A stretch of 64,000 nucleotides of DNA from JBCDHN01 sp965224535 (lineage in GTDB: Bacteria; Verrucomicrobiota; Verrucomicrobiia; Verrucomicrobiales; DEV007). The DNA lies in the NCBI GenBank assembly GCA_965224535.1, contig CBDCZR010000025.1, positions 136,764 to 200,763 on the forward strand, read 5' to 3'. The position numbers and the translations under genes were made by a program. The notes under the pieces were generated by a model. That model made no database searches. It was given only the letters and a program-made list of their open reading frames with translations, and had not been told where the DNA came from. Positions 25,489 to 34,130 of this stretch are shown one piece after another (the stretch's first letter is position 1; the number at the start of each line of letters is the position of its first letter).

Positions 25489-25893
25489 CTACCACTCTCG
25501 CCAAGCCTCGGTCGGATCCGCCGCCTCACCGCTGTAACCACCCCGCGAAAGCGCCCCCAGCAACAGCGCGCAAATCGCTTCGCGCTGATCGGTCTCGATC
25601 AATTGGCCGTTGCACCGCGCGTTGAGCCCGTTGAGCGCCAGCACCGCTTTTTCCGCGCAAGCCAGCAACGGCGCGTCGCCGGGATTTTCGCCCGCAGCGT
25701 CCATTTCCGCCAAAAACGCGCTTAAAATGCCGCCGCACTCCAAAATGTGGCTCTCCTCGTAGTCCACCGCAAAATCCGGATCGTACTCCGGGTCCTCCTC
25801 GTCCTCCGCACCGCCGTAGAGCATGAATTCGCGCATTTCCCGGAGCAAATCCTCCCGCAGGCTGACAAAATGGGGATCGGATTGGAGAGACAT
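25489..25893 (-). CDS. Hypothetical acidic protein
   Basis: A 134-residue protein, ATG at 25893, without signal peptide or membrane segment. It is rich in Asp/Glu (GGAEDEEDPEYDPDFAVDYE) with helical flanks (LREDLLREMREFMLY). I do not recognise a family. It begins 6 bases after the stop of the outer-membrane-type gene on the same strand, so it is probably co-transcribed with it. Confidence 0.6.
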   Translation of the reverse strand: MSLQSDPHFVSLREDLLREMREFMLYGGAEDEEDPEYDPDFAVDYEESHILECGGILSAFLAEMDAAGENPGDAPLLACAEKAVLALNGLNARCNGQLIETDQREAICALLLGALSRGGYSGEAADPTEAWREW

Positions 25894-25899
25894 CGCTGG

Positions 25900-26622
25900 C
25901 TAAAATCGAATGGAATAGGCCATCCCCGGCAAATCAAGATCGAAGAGTAAAAACGTGAAGGTGTGGTTGCCGATATCGCGCGAAACGGAGACGTGCTCGT
26001 CCACGCCGCTGTACATGAACAGCCCCGACCAAGGGCCCCGGCGCAGGCTCAATCCGCCAACCGGGCGCAATTCCTCCAACTCCGCGATGTAGGTGGCGCC
26101 GCCGTAGAGCGAAAAATCGATCCCGCCAGGCGAACCCAGGTACTTGGAGAGCGTGCCGTAGTAGCTCTGGCTGTTGATCTCGCCAAAATCGTCGTTGCTC
26201 GTGCCCAAAATCAGCGCCGGGCGCCAATCGTCGTTTTCGGGAAACACCCGCCAGTTGGCCAGCAAGCTCAAATCCTCGGTTCTGGGGCGATAATCCAGGC
26301 CGACGCGGAGAAAATCGGTCACCTGGTAGCTCACGTTGGCATACCACTGACCGTGGGGCGGTTTATCGGGAATCCAGCGGCCGTAAGCGCTGATTCCCAG
26401 CGGATCGGCGCCTTCCGGCGCTTCATCGGAAATCGCGCCCGCCGCGGCAGCGGAGCCGTCAGCCGGTTTCGCGGGTTTGGAGTTGGATCGGCCACGCACG
26501 GTGCCCGCTTCGCCCGGTCACATCACTCAGGCGGGAACCTCAGATGCCGGCCGCTGCGCCCAAACCGGCGTGGCGGACAAGGTGAGCAGGGCGGAGAGAA
26601 GGAGGATTTTTCGCGCGAACAT
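25900..26622 (-). pseudogene. Outer-membrane beta-barrel-like protein, interrupted by two TGA codons
   Basis: ATG at 26622 opens a clear signal peptide (MFARKILLLSALLTLSATPV, then WAQRPASEVPA). In the same frame TGA at 26527-26529 and TGA at 26518-26520 follow, and the frame then stays open to 25900 with alternating aromatic strands typical of a beta-barrel: WYANVSYQVTDFLRVGLDYR, IDFSLYGGATYIAELEEL, HTFTFLLFDLDLPGMAYSIR, ending in Phe as barrels do. The open part can start only at GTG 26499, which lacks an export signal. Either the gene is broken, or a short insertion or assembly error lies at 26500-26530. Role unknown. Confidence 0.6.
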
Positions 26623-26710
26623 CTTGATGGACGTAGGGTTAGCATCTTTGGCTTGGTTGCGCAAATCTCGGGCTTGATTCCTGGCGAACCCACCCTAAAA
26701 CTGGCGCCAA

Positions 26711-27453
26711 ATGGCCGAAACCGTCAAACCCGATCCAAATCTCTGGCAGGCGCTCAAACCGGAGGCGCTCGATGCGCTGGAATCCCGGGATTACACGAAA
26801 AAAGCCGTTGCCGAAGCTTTGAGTTCATCCGGCGTGGAAGCCGCGAAATTGCTCGATCGCGACGGTTTGGAGGACGTTTGGATCCCGGGGTCGAAATTTT
26901 TCCCCGCCGCGTTTTTCAGCAGCGTCACCGGGGCTACTTTGCCGAATTTTCGCGCAAAACCGACGGTAAACTGCACGAAATCGGGATGTGGCCGCAACAA
27001 TGGGCCACCGCGCTGATGTACGCCGGCACGGCCAAGGGTTTCCACATTCACCCGCCGCACATTCCGGCCGGCAAAGAGCCGGAAGCCTGGTTTCGCAAGC
27101 TTTTCGTCAATGAGCCGGAAAATTTCGCCGCCCGCCCCTACGATGAGGAGCAGTGGGACGCCATGTTTTTCATCCGCGGCGTTTGCGAGGTGCTGCTCGT
27201 CGACGAGCGCGCCGGCCTGCCGCGCCACAAGATGCGATTTTTCGTCGAAGGCGACCAAATGCCGGGTTCCAACAACGTTGGCATCGTTATTCCCGCCGGC
27301 GTGGCCCACGCTCTGCGTTGCGGCAGTTCGGAGGATTTGATCATGGTCTACGGCACCAGCACCACGTTCGTGGAAGAGTTCGAAGGGCGCATCGAAAGCG
27401 GAATCGAGCGAGCCGAAATGCCGGAGGATTGGCGGGGATATTGGGAAAAATAG
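26711..27453 (+). pseudogene. dTDP-4-dehydrorhamnose 3,5-epimerase-like cupin, frameshifted
   Basis: From ATG 26711 (MAETVKPDPNLWQALKPEAL) the frame runs to DVWIPGSKFFP, then the family sequence continues one frame over as RRVFQQRHRGYFAEFSRKTD, GFHIHPPHIPAG and PGSNNVGIVIPAGVAHALRC to the stop at 27453. The break is in TTTTTCCCC at about 26896-26905; one more C would restore a protein of about 248 residues. The HxHPPHIP and IPAGVAHA segments resemble RmlC-type cupins that act on deoxysugars, but the N-terminus is atypical. Function is inferred at fold level only. Confidence 0.65.
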
Positions 27454-27477
27454 CGGCGCTTGCGCCACGGCGGCAGC

Positions 27478-27891
27478 TTATTCGTCCTCAGCCTCGCCGA
27501 GCGTCGCCGGGCTGGGGATTTCGCCGTTTTCGTAGGCGTCCCAAAGCGTCTCGACGAACGAATCGTTGCGCTCCAACACGATGGCTCGCGCGAACAGGTC
27601 GAAGTCATCGGAGATGTAGGAGGCCAACTCGTGCTGCTCCGTGGCATGGTTGGCGATTTCAAAGCTGATTTCGCGGATTTCCTCGGTCATTTGCTCGATT
27701 TCCTGGGGAACGTCGCGGTCCGACCAATCCTTTTCCAGCGAGGTGAACGTCTTGTTCCATTGCGCGTCAAAATCCCCGTCGTTGTCGCGGGAATTGAGGA
27801 TCTCGTCGCAATCAATCTTGCCGAAGACATCGGGGGTCAAAACGCGGCCGTCGTTGATCGCGGAAAGCAGGTCTGGGAGTGAAGTTTCCAT
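27478..27891 (-). CDS. Hypothetical acidic protein
   Basis: About 137 residues from the ATG at 27891 (METSLPDLLSAINDGRVLTP); a longer frame opens further upstream but crosses the terminator hairpin at 27941-27985. Low pI, helical, no signal peptide (PQEIEQMTEEIREISFEIAN). No family recognised. Convergent with the epimerase-like gene. Confidence 0.6.
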   Translation of the reverse strand: METSLPDLLSAINDGRVLTPDVFGKIDCDEILNSRDNDGDFDAQWNKTFTSLEKDWSDRDVPQEIEQMTEEIREISFEIANHATEQHELASYISDDFDLFARAIVLERNDSFVETLWDAYENGEIPSPATLGEAEDE

Positions 27892-27940
27892 CGGGACAAG
27901 GGAATGCCCGTATTGTCTGGGTGCGAAATCCAGCCCGGTC

Positions 27941-27985
27941 AAAAGAAAAAAATCCCAACCTGCAAATCGCATGCAGATTGGGATT
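27941..27985 (-). terminator. Rho-independent terminator of the Gfo/Idh gene
   Basis: Read on the minus strand, AATCCCAATCTGCAT pairs with ATGCAG/GGTTGGGATT through about 14 base pairs with one mismatch, followed at once by TTTTTTTC and TTTT. It sits about 45 bases after the stop of the 28029-29471 gene. A classical stem plus U-tract. Confidence 0.8.
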
Positions 27986-28028
27986 GGTTGGACGGGAAAT
28001 TTGCCAATAATTTCGCGAAACTGCCGAA

Positions 28029-29471
28029 CTACGCCCAGGGCAACTTGGTCTGACCCGGGATGGCGTAGTTGTAGGTGAGGTCTGAGTTCGGCTTGACCGG
28101 CGGCTCGTGATCCCAGGTCATTTTGTCCGGCACCAGCTCAAAATTGCTGTTGGTGGCCTCATCCCACTTCACCACCTGGCCGGTGTAGGTCGCCAGACGG
28201 CCCAAAGTGGCGGTGAAGGAACTCTTGGCGCCGTAGTAGGCGTTGTTGAGCGGCTTGTTTTCGCGAATGGCGGCGTGCAACTCGTTGTGCTCCACTTGGT
28301 AGGGGTTGGCGGCTCCCCCACCGCGCCGGCGGCGGTCGCCACCTTGTTCGCCCGCGGGGGCCCACTTCCAAATTTCGTTGCCTTTGTAGTCCTTGGCGAT
28401 GGCCTTGCCCTGGCTGAGGGTCAGAATGCCCTCGGAGCCCTGAATTTCCTCCTCAACGCGGCGATAAGTGCCCTTAATCTGCCGGCACTGGCTGTTCATG
28501 ATCACGCCGTTGTCGTAGCGGAACTCCACGTAGTGATGGTCGAAGATTTCGCCGGATTTCGGGCTTTCCCAGCCGGAGCGGCTGCCCATTCCCTGGGCGC
28601 TGACCGGGTTTCCGCCCATGACGCCATCGCCGCTGACGAACCAGTTCACCACGTCGATGTTGTGCACGTGCTGCTCGGCAATGTGATCGCCGCAAACCCA
28701 GGCAAAGTGATACCAGTTGTACATCTGCCACTCCAGCTCGCTCCAGTTTTGGTTGCGCGTCACCGTCCAGGGCCGGCCGCCGTTCCAGTAGGCTTGGGCG
28801 GACACGATATTGCCGATAATTCCGTCCTCCCACACTTTTTTGAACGCTTCGCGGTAGGAATCGTGATAGTGGCGTTGCAGGCCCACGACGACTTTCAGCC
28901 CCTTTTCATCGGCCAGTTTCGCGGCCTCAATCGTGCGATTGTAACCCTTGGCGTCGGTGCAGACCGGTTTTTCCATGAAAACGTGCTTCCCGGCCCGAAT
29001 CGCCGCCTCAAACATCTCCGGCCGGAATCCCGGCGGCGTCGTCAGGACGACCATGTCGCACTTGTCGATGACCTTTTCAAAACAGTCGAAACCCACGAAC
29101 TCGGTTTGCTTGGTTACGGCGTAGCGGTCGGCTTTGTTGGATTTTTTCAGCGCATCCTGGATGCGGTTGAGCCCTCCGGCGGCCCGCTCCTTCATCGTCC
29201 CATGCAAGCGAGATTCAAACACGTCGCCGGCGGCAACCAACCGGCAACCATCGACGTTCAAGGTTTGCGCGACGGCTCCCGATCCGCGTCCGCCGACCCC
29301 CACGATGCCGACCTTGATTTCATCGCTCCCCGCGACTTGGGCGAATGATTCGACTGGTAACGAACTGGCGGCAGCCGCGGCTCCGGCAGCGGCAACCGTG
29401 CTGCCTTTGAGAAATTGACGGCGCGAGGACTCTCCCTCGGTTTTTTGGGCTTCTGGGTTGATTTGACTCAT
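28029..29471 (-). CDS. Tat-exported Gfo/Idh/MocA-family oxidoreductase
   Basis: A 480-residue protein with twin-arginine signal SRRQFLKGSTVAAAGAAAAA, exported folded with its cofactor. The Rossmann domain shows KVGIVGVGGRGSGAVAQTL and the catalytic-region motif FMEKPVCTDAKGYNRTIEAA (EKP). C-terminal GFO_IDH_MocA_C fold follows, with an HVHNIDVVNWF His/Asp stretch. These exported members, abundant in PVC bacteria, oxidise or epimerise sugars; the substrate is not known. Has its own terminator downstream. Confidence 0.88.
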   Translation of the reverse strand: MSQINPEAQKTEGESSRRQFLKGSTVAAAGAAAAASSLPVESFAQVAGSDEIKVGIVGVGGRGSGAVAQTLNVDGCRLVAAGDVFESRLHGTMKERAAGGLNRIQDALKKSNKADRYAVTKQTEFVGFDCFEKVIDKCDMVVLTTPPGFRPEMFEAAIRAGKHVFMEKPVCTDAKGYNRTIEAAKLADEKGLKVVVGLQRHYHDSYREAFKKVWEDGIIGNIVSAQAYWNGGRPWTVTRNQNWSELEWQMYNWYHFAWVCGDHIAEQHVHNIDVVNWFVSGDGVMGGNPVSAQGMGSRSGWESPKSGEIFDHHYVEFRYDNGVIMNSQCRQIKGTYRRVEEEIQGSEGILTLSQGKAIAKDYKGNEIWKWAPAGEQGGDRRRRGGGAANPYQVEHNELHAAIRENKPLNNAYYGAKSSFTATLGRLATYTGQVVKWDEATNSNFELVPDKMTWDHEPPVKPNSDLTYNYAIPGQTKLPWA

Positions 29472-29623
29472 GATTTTGGTGTTGGCTTTGGTTGATTAAA
29501 GGGCGGGTTGGGGTCTGAGCAATCGGAAAAAGCGCACTTTCCAAAAATCCGCCATCAAACGGAATCAAATCCGTGACACACAGTTCGCACCGCCGCCCGC
29601 CCCTTGAAAATGAAGCGCAAAAG

Positions 29624-30553
29624 TCAACCAGCCGGCTGCAACCGCGCTTGCGCCTCGTCAAAATACGCCGCGTCAATCTCAAAACCGACGAACCGGCCTA
29701 CCCCGGCCTCCTCAGCCGCGGTGGCGGCATGGCCGATGCCCAAAAACGGGTCCATCATCGTCATCTCGCCAGGATCGCGCTCGCAAATGCCGATGCACAT
29801 GGTAGCCAGCTTGACCGGAAACGTGGCTGGGTGGGGGCGCTCCTTGCTGCGGTTCACGATTGTCTCGTAGGGCACGAACCAGTTGTTGCCGCGGCAGCGT
29901 TTGTCCTGACCGCCGGTGTGCCCCCAGCGCGCGATGTTGCTCTTGTGCACGTATTCCACGCCAATGCCGCGCCGGTCCAGCGCCACCTTGCCACCGCGGG
30001 TGAAGTGGTAGACAAATTCGTGGCAATCGTTCACGAATCGCTTGGAGTTGATGGGTTTGAAGTGCCCGGTGCTTATTTCCTCCCCGGCGCGAGTTTCAAC
30101 CGTGATCGATTTGATCCAGTGAAAGGTGTTTTGCAGCACGAACAGCTCCGGCGTTAGCGCCAGCAGCAGTTGGTGCGGCAAGAGCGGGTTGGCCGGCGCG
30201 GCGCCAATGTTGAGGAAGAACGATCCATCCGGTTTCAGCACGCGGCGGACCTCGCCAGCCCAGGTCTTGCACCAATCCAGGTATTCATCCGGCGTTTTGT
30301 CGTCCTTGTACTTGCCGTAGTCGATCCCCAGGTTGTAGGGCGGCGAGGTAACGACCAAATCCACCGATTCCTCCGGCAAATCGCGCATTCCCTCCACGCA
30401 ATCGCGCAGTTGGAGGTCGAATTGGGTGTGCTGGGGAGTTTTTGGCGCCGGAGCCTCCAGTTTGAGGTCGAGATCGAGGTCGAGTTCAGGGGCGGAGTCG
30501 GTGGGACACATGTTAGGGTACCGTTCCGCCAGTTTCGGCTGAATCCAAGCCAT
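29624..30553 (-). CDS. DNA methyltransferase, beta-type (N4-cytosine or N6-adenine)
   Basis: About 310 residues from the ATG at 30553 (an alternative ATG opens at MCPTDSAPEL). The catalytic motif IV VVTSPPYNLGIDYGKY comes first and the SAM-binding motif I (MMDPFLGIGHAATAAEEAG) comes near the C-terminus, which is the beta arrangement. The SPPY form fits both N4-cytosine and N6-adenine enzymes. No restriction endonuclease gene is adjacent, so it looks solitary. The neighbour upstream on the same strand is a Fic toxin module, suggesting an accessory cluster. Confidence 0.85.
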   Translation of the reverse strand: MAWIQPKLAERYPNMCPTDSAPELDLDLDLKLEAPAPKTPQHTQFDLQLRDCVEGMRDLPEESVDLVVTSPPYNLGIDYGKYKDDKTPDEYLDWCKTWAGEVRRVLKPDGSFFLNIGAAPANPLLPHQLLLALTPELFVLQNTFHWIKSITVETRAGEEISTGHFKPINSKRFVNDCHEFVYHFTRGGKVALDRRGIGVEYVHKSNIARWGHTGGQDKRCRGNNWFVPYETIVNRSKERPHPATFPVKLATMCIGICERDPGEMTMMDPFLGIGHAATAAEEAGVGRFVGFEIDAAYFDEAQARLQPAG

Positions 30554-30657
30554 TTTTCGTGCTCCCGAGGCGTCGTTGAATGGATTCGTCTTTTGGCATG
30601 AGTTGGCGCTGAGTGAGATTGCTGCGCGGTAGGATGCCGAGATTGGGGGAGTGAAAC

Positions 30658-31476
30658 TTAGCGAGTCGCCTCCACCACAATTGTGTCGCCGGATTTGCAA
30701 TCGCCCGGCAAATCCGCGGGATCACCGACCAAAACGCGATCGTCAGCGTCCTTGAGCATGAACGAGATGGCATCTCGGCCGACGTAGGCGCCCTCGTATC
30801 GTTGACCGGCAACCATCCCGCAAACATACCATTGCGTCCACGGCTTCTCGAACTGCTCCAGCGCCGCGATCGCTGATTTCAGGCGGGTGATTTGGGGCTC
30901 ATCCATGATTTGATCGAACATGCGTTCCATCAGTGCACGATCTCCGCGTGATGCCTGAATCGAAGCCACCAGCATCCACTCGCGGCTCACCACGAGGAAC
31001 TCGACTGGGTGACCAGATTGTGTCGCGACCCATTCCACGAATCTGCGTTGAATCCGGCCATTGCCTTCGCGAAACGGATGGATGTCGTTTAAATCTGCCA
31101 ATAGGTGAGCCACGGCGGTTGCCGCCGATTCGCGCGATAATTCACCGAAGCACTTCGCTTCTCGAAGGTTTTCCATGACACTTTCAAGACTCGACACGAT
31201 TTCGCTCGGCGGCGTGAATCGGGTTATGTTGAGCGAATCGACGAAATCTTGCTTGGCCAATGGAATCGTGCGGAACTCTCCGGCCCATTCGTAGACGTCT
31301 TGAAACAGGTGGCGGTGGAGATCCCGATAGGATTCAATTGTGGGTTCAATTGCAACCAGCTCCAACATTCGGAGCCTGAAACAATCGGCTTCATACCGCG
31401 CCAATCCCTCGGGATCAACCAAGTCCGCTTTGTTGTGCAAAACGCCGTGAACCTCGTCGATGTAAGGATCGGCCAT
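30658..31476 (-). CDS. Fic-family AMPylating toxin
   Basis: A 272-residue protein with the full Fic motif HPFREGNGRIQR at residues 133-144, where the His and the two Arg are catalytic and ATP-phosphate binding. The upstream flap and DVYEWAGEFRTIPLAK are typical. The last 75 residues (YVCGMVAGQRYEGAYVGRDA to GDTIVVEATR) form an extra small beta-rich domain I cannot name with confidence. Fic enzymes transfer AMP to target proteins such as DNA gyrase and halt growth. The upstream antitoxin gene is 16 bases away. Confidence 0.92.
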   Translation of the reverse strand: MADPYIDEVHGVLHNKADLVDPEGLARYEADCFRLRMLELVAIEPTIESYRDLHRHLFQDVYEWAGEFRTIPLAKQDFVDSLNITRFTPPSEIVSSLESVMENLREAKCFGELSRESAATAVAHLLADLNDIHPFREGNGRIQRRFVEWVATQSGHPVEFLVVSREWMLVASIQASRGDRALMERMFDQIMDEPQITRLKSAIAALEQFEKPWTQWYVCGMVAGQRYEGAYVGRDAISFMLKDADDRVLVGDPADLPGDCKSGDTIVVEATR

Positions 31477-31492
31477 GCGCTGAGTGGAGAAT

Positions 31493-31771
31493 TCAGGCGA
31501 CTGAGGCCAAATCAGACTCTTCGGCTTGCAGTTCGTGGAGCCACTTCAATGCTTCGCGACGAAGATCGGCGGGAACCCGAAGCTCGACCATGAGGTCGAA
31601 AAAAGCGTCGGATTCGGCGTTGGGTTCGATTCCTTCGAGAGCATTTGAGTGACGAGCCGATTCCGACTGGCGCTTCATTTCGGCGGCTTCTTCTTCGCTG
31701 ACTGGAAGAAAGGTAGCTGAGAGTAGCCGGGAGCGAATGAGCTGGATTCTGGCTGAAACCGATGGAGGCAT
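31493..31771 (-). CDS. VbhA-like antitoxin of the Fic toxin
   Basis: A 92-residue protein just upstream of fic on the same strand. HSNALEGIEP carries the class I Fic inhibitory motif [S/T]-x3-E-[G/N] (S42, E46, G47), whose glutamate blocks the gamma-phosphate site in the Fic active centre. The flanking helices (SEEEAAEMKRQSESAR, ADLRREALKWLHELQAEES) fit a VbhA-type antitoxin. Order antitoxin then toxin is as in VbhA/VbhT. Confidence 0.8.
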   Translation of the reverse strand: MPPSVSARIQLIRSRLLSATFLPVSEEEAAEMKRQSESARHSNALEGIEPNAESDAFFDLMVELRVPADLRREALKWLHELQAEESDLASVA

Positions 31772-31834
31772 GACTGTTCAGGGTAGCCGAATTTGGGCGG
31801 AATTCCAATCCCGCGAAATCAAATCGCTGAAGGG

Positions 31835-32410
31835 CTAACCAACGACGTCCCCATCAAATTCACCGGCCACATCGCCGCCGGCGCGCAGAGAATCCCAGTC
31901 TTGCCAACGCAGCATCTCCAACTCGCTCTTCAACCGCTCGACCTGGCCGCTACGCTTGTTGCGGAAGTAAGAGTCGAAGAACCTCAGGACTTCGGACACT
32001 TCCTGCGGAACCTTCCCGTCAATTTCATCCAGGTAAGACTCGCGCCCGCCGGTTGCGGCTCGCAGGAAGTTGGCTTCGGCCGCTTTCAGCCGCGGGGGCA
32101 ACGATGCCTCCGAAAGTTTGACCGCGCCGCCAATCAACGAACCGCCGGCGTGCTCGATTTCGATCTGTTTTCTGGAAATCCACAGGTCCACGTGATTGCG
32201 AACAATGTTGTAGGAGCTACGCGCGCTTTCCGGCGCATCGACGACCAATCCCTCGCAATCGGCCTTCATCCCGGCCAATTCAGCCAGGCCGGCCAAGTCG
32301 TTGGGGACGAGGTTCATCACATTGCTGGAACTGATGGTTTGGCAACCGGTTAGAGCTGCGAAGATTCCTGCGATTGCAATGCCTAACGTAAGTTTTGTGC
32401 TGTTTTTCAT
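31835..32410 (-). CDS. Lipoprotein, paralogue of the divergent lipoprotein
   Basis: A 191-residue lipoprotein with signal MKNSTKLTLGIAIAGIFAAL and lipobox LTGC. A strong Shine-Dalgarno (GGAGG, spacing 6) precedes the ATG at 32410. The body shares DAPESARSSY, ATGGRES and LEMLRWQDWDSLRAG with the divergent gene at 32568-33104, so the two come from one duplication. Helical and charged; no known domain. Likely outer-membrane attached. Confidence 0.75.
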   Translation of the reverse strand: MKNSTKLTLGIAIAGIFAALTGCQTISSSNVMNLVPNDLAGLAELAGMKADCEGLVVDAPESARSSYNIVRNHVDLWISRKQIEIEHAGGSLIGGAVKLSEASLPPRLKAAEANFLRAATGGRESYLDEIDGKVPQEVSEVLRFFDSYFRNKRSGQVERLKSELEMLRWQDWDSLRAGGDVAGEFDGDVVG

Positions 32411-32567
32411 AAAGCCTCCAGGGTGTGTGGTTTGTGTTGAAGTTCACCGCCATCTAACAAAATGCCCTCTAACCTTGCAACCGGAAAACCAAAAAATTCC
32501 GCCCATTTCCGGCTTGACCGCGCAAAATCGCAAAATGATAGGTTTAAAGTCAAATTGGAGGAAACTC

Positions 32568-33104
32568 ATGAAAAATACTCATTCAACCTTGTTGGGCGCT
32601 TTTGGCGCTGCCGCCTGTTTTTTGCTACTTCCCGCGTGTGAGACTTCCGGTCCGCCCGGGGCCCTGAGCATCGTCCCCAAAGAATCCAACCTGCGCGAAG
32701 CCATCCGCATCCTGGAAGGCTACAAGATCGATAGCGAGGTGCTGGCTGAAACCGCTCCTGAAAGCGCCCAGGCGTCGTACGAACGGGCCGCGAGCCTGGT
32801 GGACAAATGGGTGGAGGCGAAAAAGGCCGAATCCGCGCTGAAAGCCGAGCAACTGACCGGCGGGCAGATCGACCTTTCCGCCAATGCCGTTCCGGATGAA
32901 ATCGGCGCCGCGGTGGTGAATTTTAAAAATCAGGCGACCGGGGGACGGGAATCCGCCGGCACCGCCATTCTCATCTATCGCGGGGCCCGAGCCGTGGCCA
33001 AGCTGGTTCGCGAAAAACGCCGCGAAAGCGCCGAAATGCTGGCCCGGCAGCTCGACCTGCTGAAGTGGAGCGACTGGGAAACCCTGCGCACGGGGGCCGA
33101 ATGA
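32568..33104 (+). CDS. Lipoprotein, paralogue of the divergent lipoprotein
   Basis: About 178 residues from the ATG at 32568, which has a good GGAGG site 7 bases upstream. Signal MKNTHSTLLGAFGAAACFLL with lipobox LPAC. Shares TAPESAQASY, ATGGRES and LDLLKWSDWETLRTG with the gene transcribed in the opposite direction from the same intergenic region. The stop overlaps the start of the protease gene as ATGA, so the two are translationally coupled. Confidence 0.75.
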   Translation: MKNTHSTLLGAFGAAACFLLLPACETSGPPGALSIVPKESNLREAIRILEGYKIDSEVLAETAPESAQASYERAASLVDKWVEAKKAESALKAEQLTGGQIDLSANAVPDEIGAAVVNFKNQATGGRESAGTAILIYRGARAVAKLVREKRRESAEMLARQLDLLKWSDWETLRTGAE

Positions 33105-34075
33105 GTTCGTCCGCCACGCTGCTCCCGGGGAGCCCTGGCACAGGCGCGGCGGAGCTGGATTCCGCCGTCATTTGCGGCGATGAAGCCAAGCTGCAAGGCG
33201 CGTCGTTCGAATCCCTGGTGGACGAGGACAACCGCAAGCTTGTCGGGGACGTGCATGGCTACCCGTGGCGGATGATTTGCAGCCTGGAGCGCTTGGTTGG
33301 CAGTGAATGGAGGCCGTATGGCACGGGTTGGCTGGCCGGGCCACGCACCGTCATTACCGCCGGCCATTGCGTGCGCGACGTGAGCCTGTTTCGCAGCTAC
33401 GGCAAGGACGGTTGGCTACCCAAGGTCCGCGTCGTCCCCGGGCGAAAAATGGACGAGCCACAGCCCTACGGCGCGATCGAGGCCACGCAGTTCGATGCCT
33501 CGGACGAGTGGAAATCGGCCGCCAGCAGCCAAGATGAGTTTGCCCGCAAACAGCACGACTACGGCGCGATTTTTCTGCCCGAACCGGTCGCCGAAATCGG
33601 CTATTTCGCCGTTCAACAAGCCGAACCGGAGGAATTGACCGGACTGTGGGTCACCGTTAGCGGCTACCCGCTGGAAGGCGATCCCGAAGACATGGAGCGA
33701 ACCTTCGACGGCCGGTCCCAATACTTCCACGCGGAGAAAATCAGCCGCGTTCGCGACGGTTTCGCCTACTACGCCAACGACGCGACCCGAGGCCAAAGCG
33801 GCTCGCCCGTCATTCGGCGCGACTCGCTGCAAGATCACAACCCCAAAGTCGTGGCCATCCACGCCTACGGCAAATTCGACGAAAATGAGGGAAATCGCGG
33901 CCCGGTCATTCGCAACGAAGTTTTCGCGCGCATCGGGCAATGGGTCAACCATCCCCCGGAACCGCCGGGTCCCGGGAGCGAGCCCGATTCCCAGCCAAAA
34001 CCACCCAAACCGCCAAAACGGCAGGGATTTTTCGCCCGAGTATTTGGCGGAGGAGGGCGCGGCCGCGAGGCGTGA
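33101..34075 (+). CDS. Trypsin-like (V8/glutamyl endopeptidase-type) serine protease
   Basis: About 324 residues from ATG 33101. The catalytic triad is readable: His in GTGWLAGPRTVITAGHCV, Asp in HDYGAIFLPE, Ser in ATRGQSGSPVIRR. This matches the S1B glutamyl-endopeptidase-like class. No clear signal peptide is present at the chosen start, which is unusual for the class; a 90-residue N-terminal segment may be a propeptide or interaction region. C-terminus is Pro/Lys rich (KPPKPPKRQGFFARVFGGGG). Coupled to the upstream lipoprotein, which may anchor, inhibit or be cleaved by it. Confidence 0.8.
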   Translation: MSSSATLLPGSPGTGAAELDSAVICGDEAKLQGASFESLVDEDNRKLVGDVHGYPWRMICSLERLVGSEWRPYGTGWLAGPRTVITAGHCVRDVSLFRSYGKDGWLPKVRVVPGRKMDEPQPYGAIEATQFDASDEWKSAASSQDEFARKQHDYGAIFLPEPVAEIGYFAVQQAEPEELTGLWVTVSGYPLEGDPEDMERTFDGRSQYFHAEKISRVRDGFAYYANDATRGQSGSPVIRRDSLQDHNPKVVAIHAYGKFDENEGNRGPVIRNEVFARIGQWVNHPPEPPGPGSEPDSQPKPPKPPKRQGFFARVFGGGGRGREA

Positions 34076-34130
34076 ACGGCGCACGTTACTTCCGGCTTGA
34101 ATTTGGCCGTTTTCGCGCTGAGAGAACGGC

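Noticed and set aside
28107..29348. 413-codon plus-strand frame opposite the Gfo/Idh gene
   Set aside because: Antisense shadow; the minus strand has a Tat signal and Rossmann motifs.
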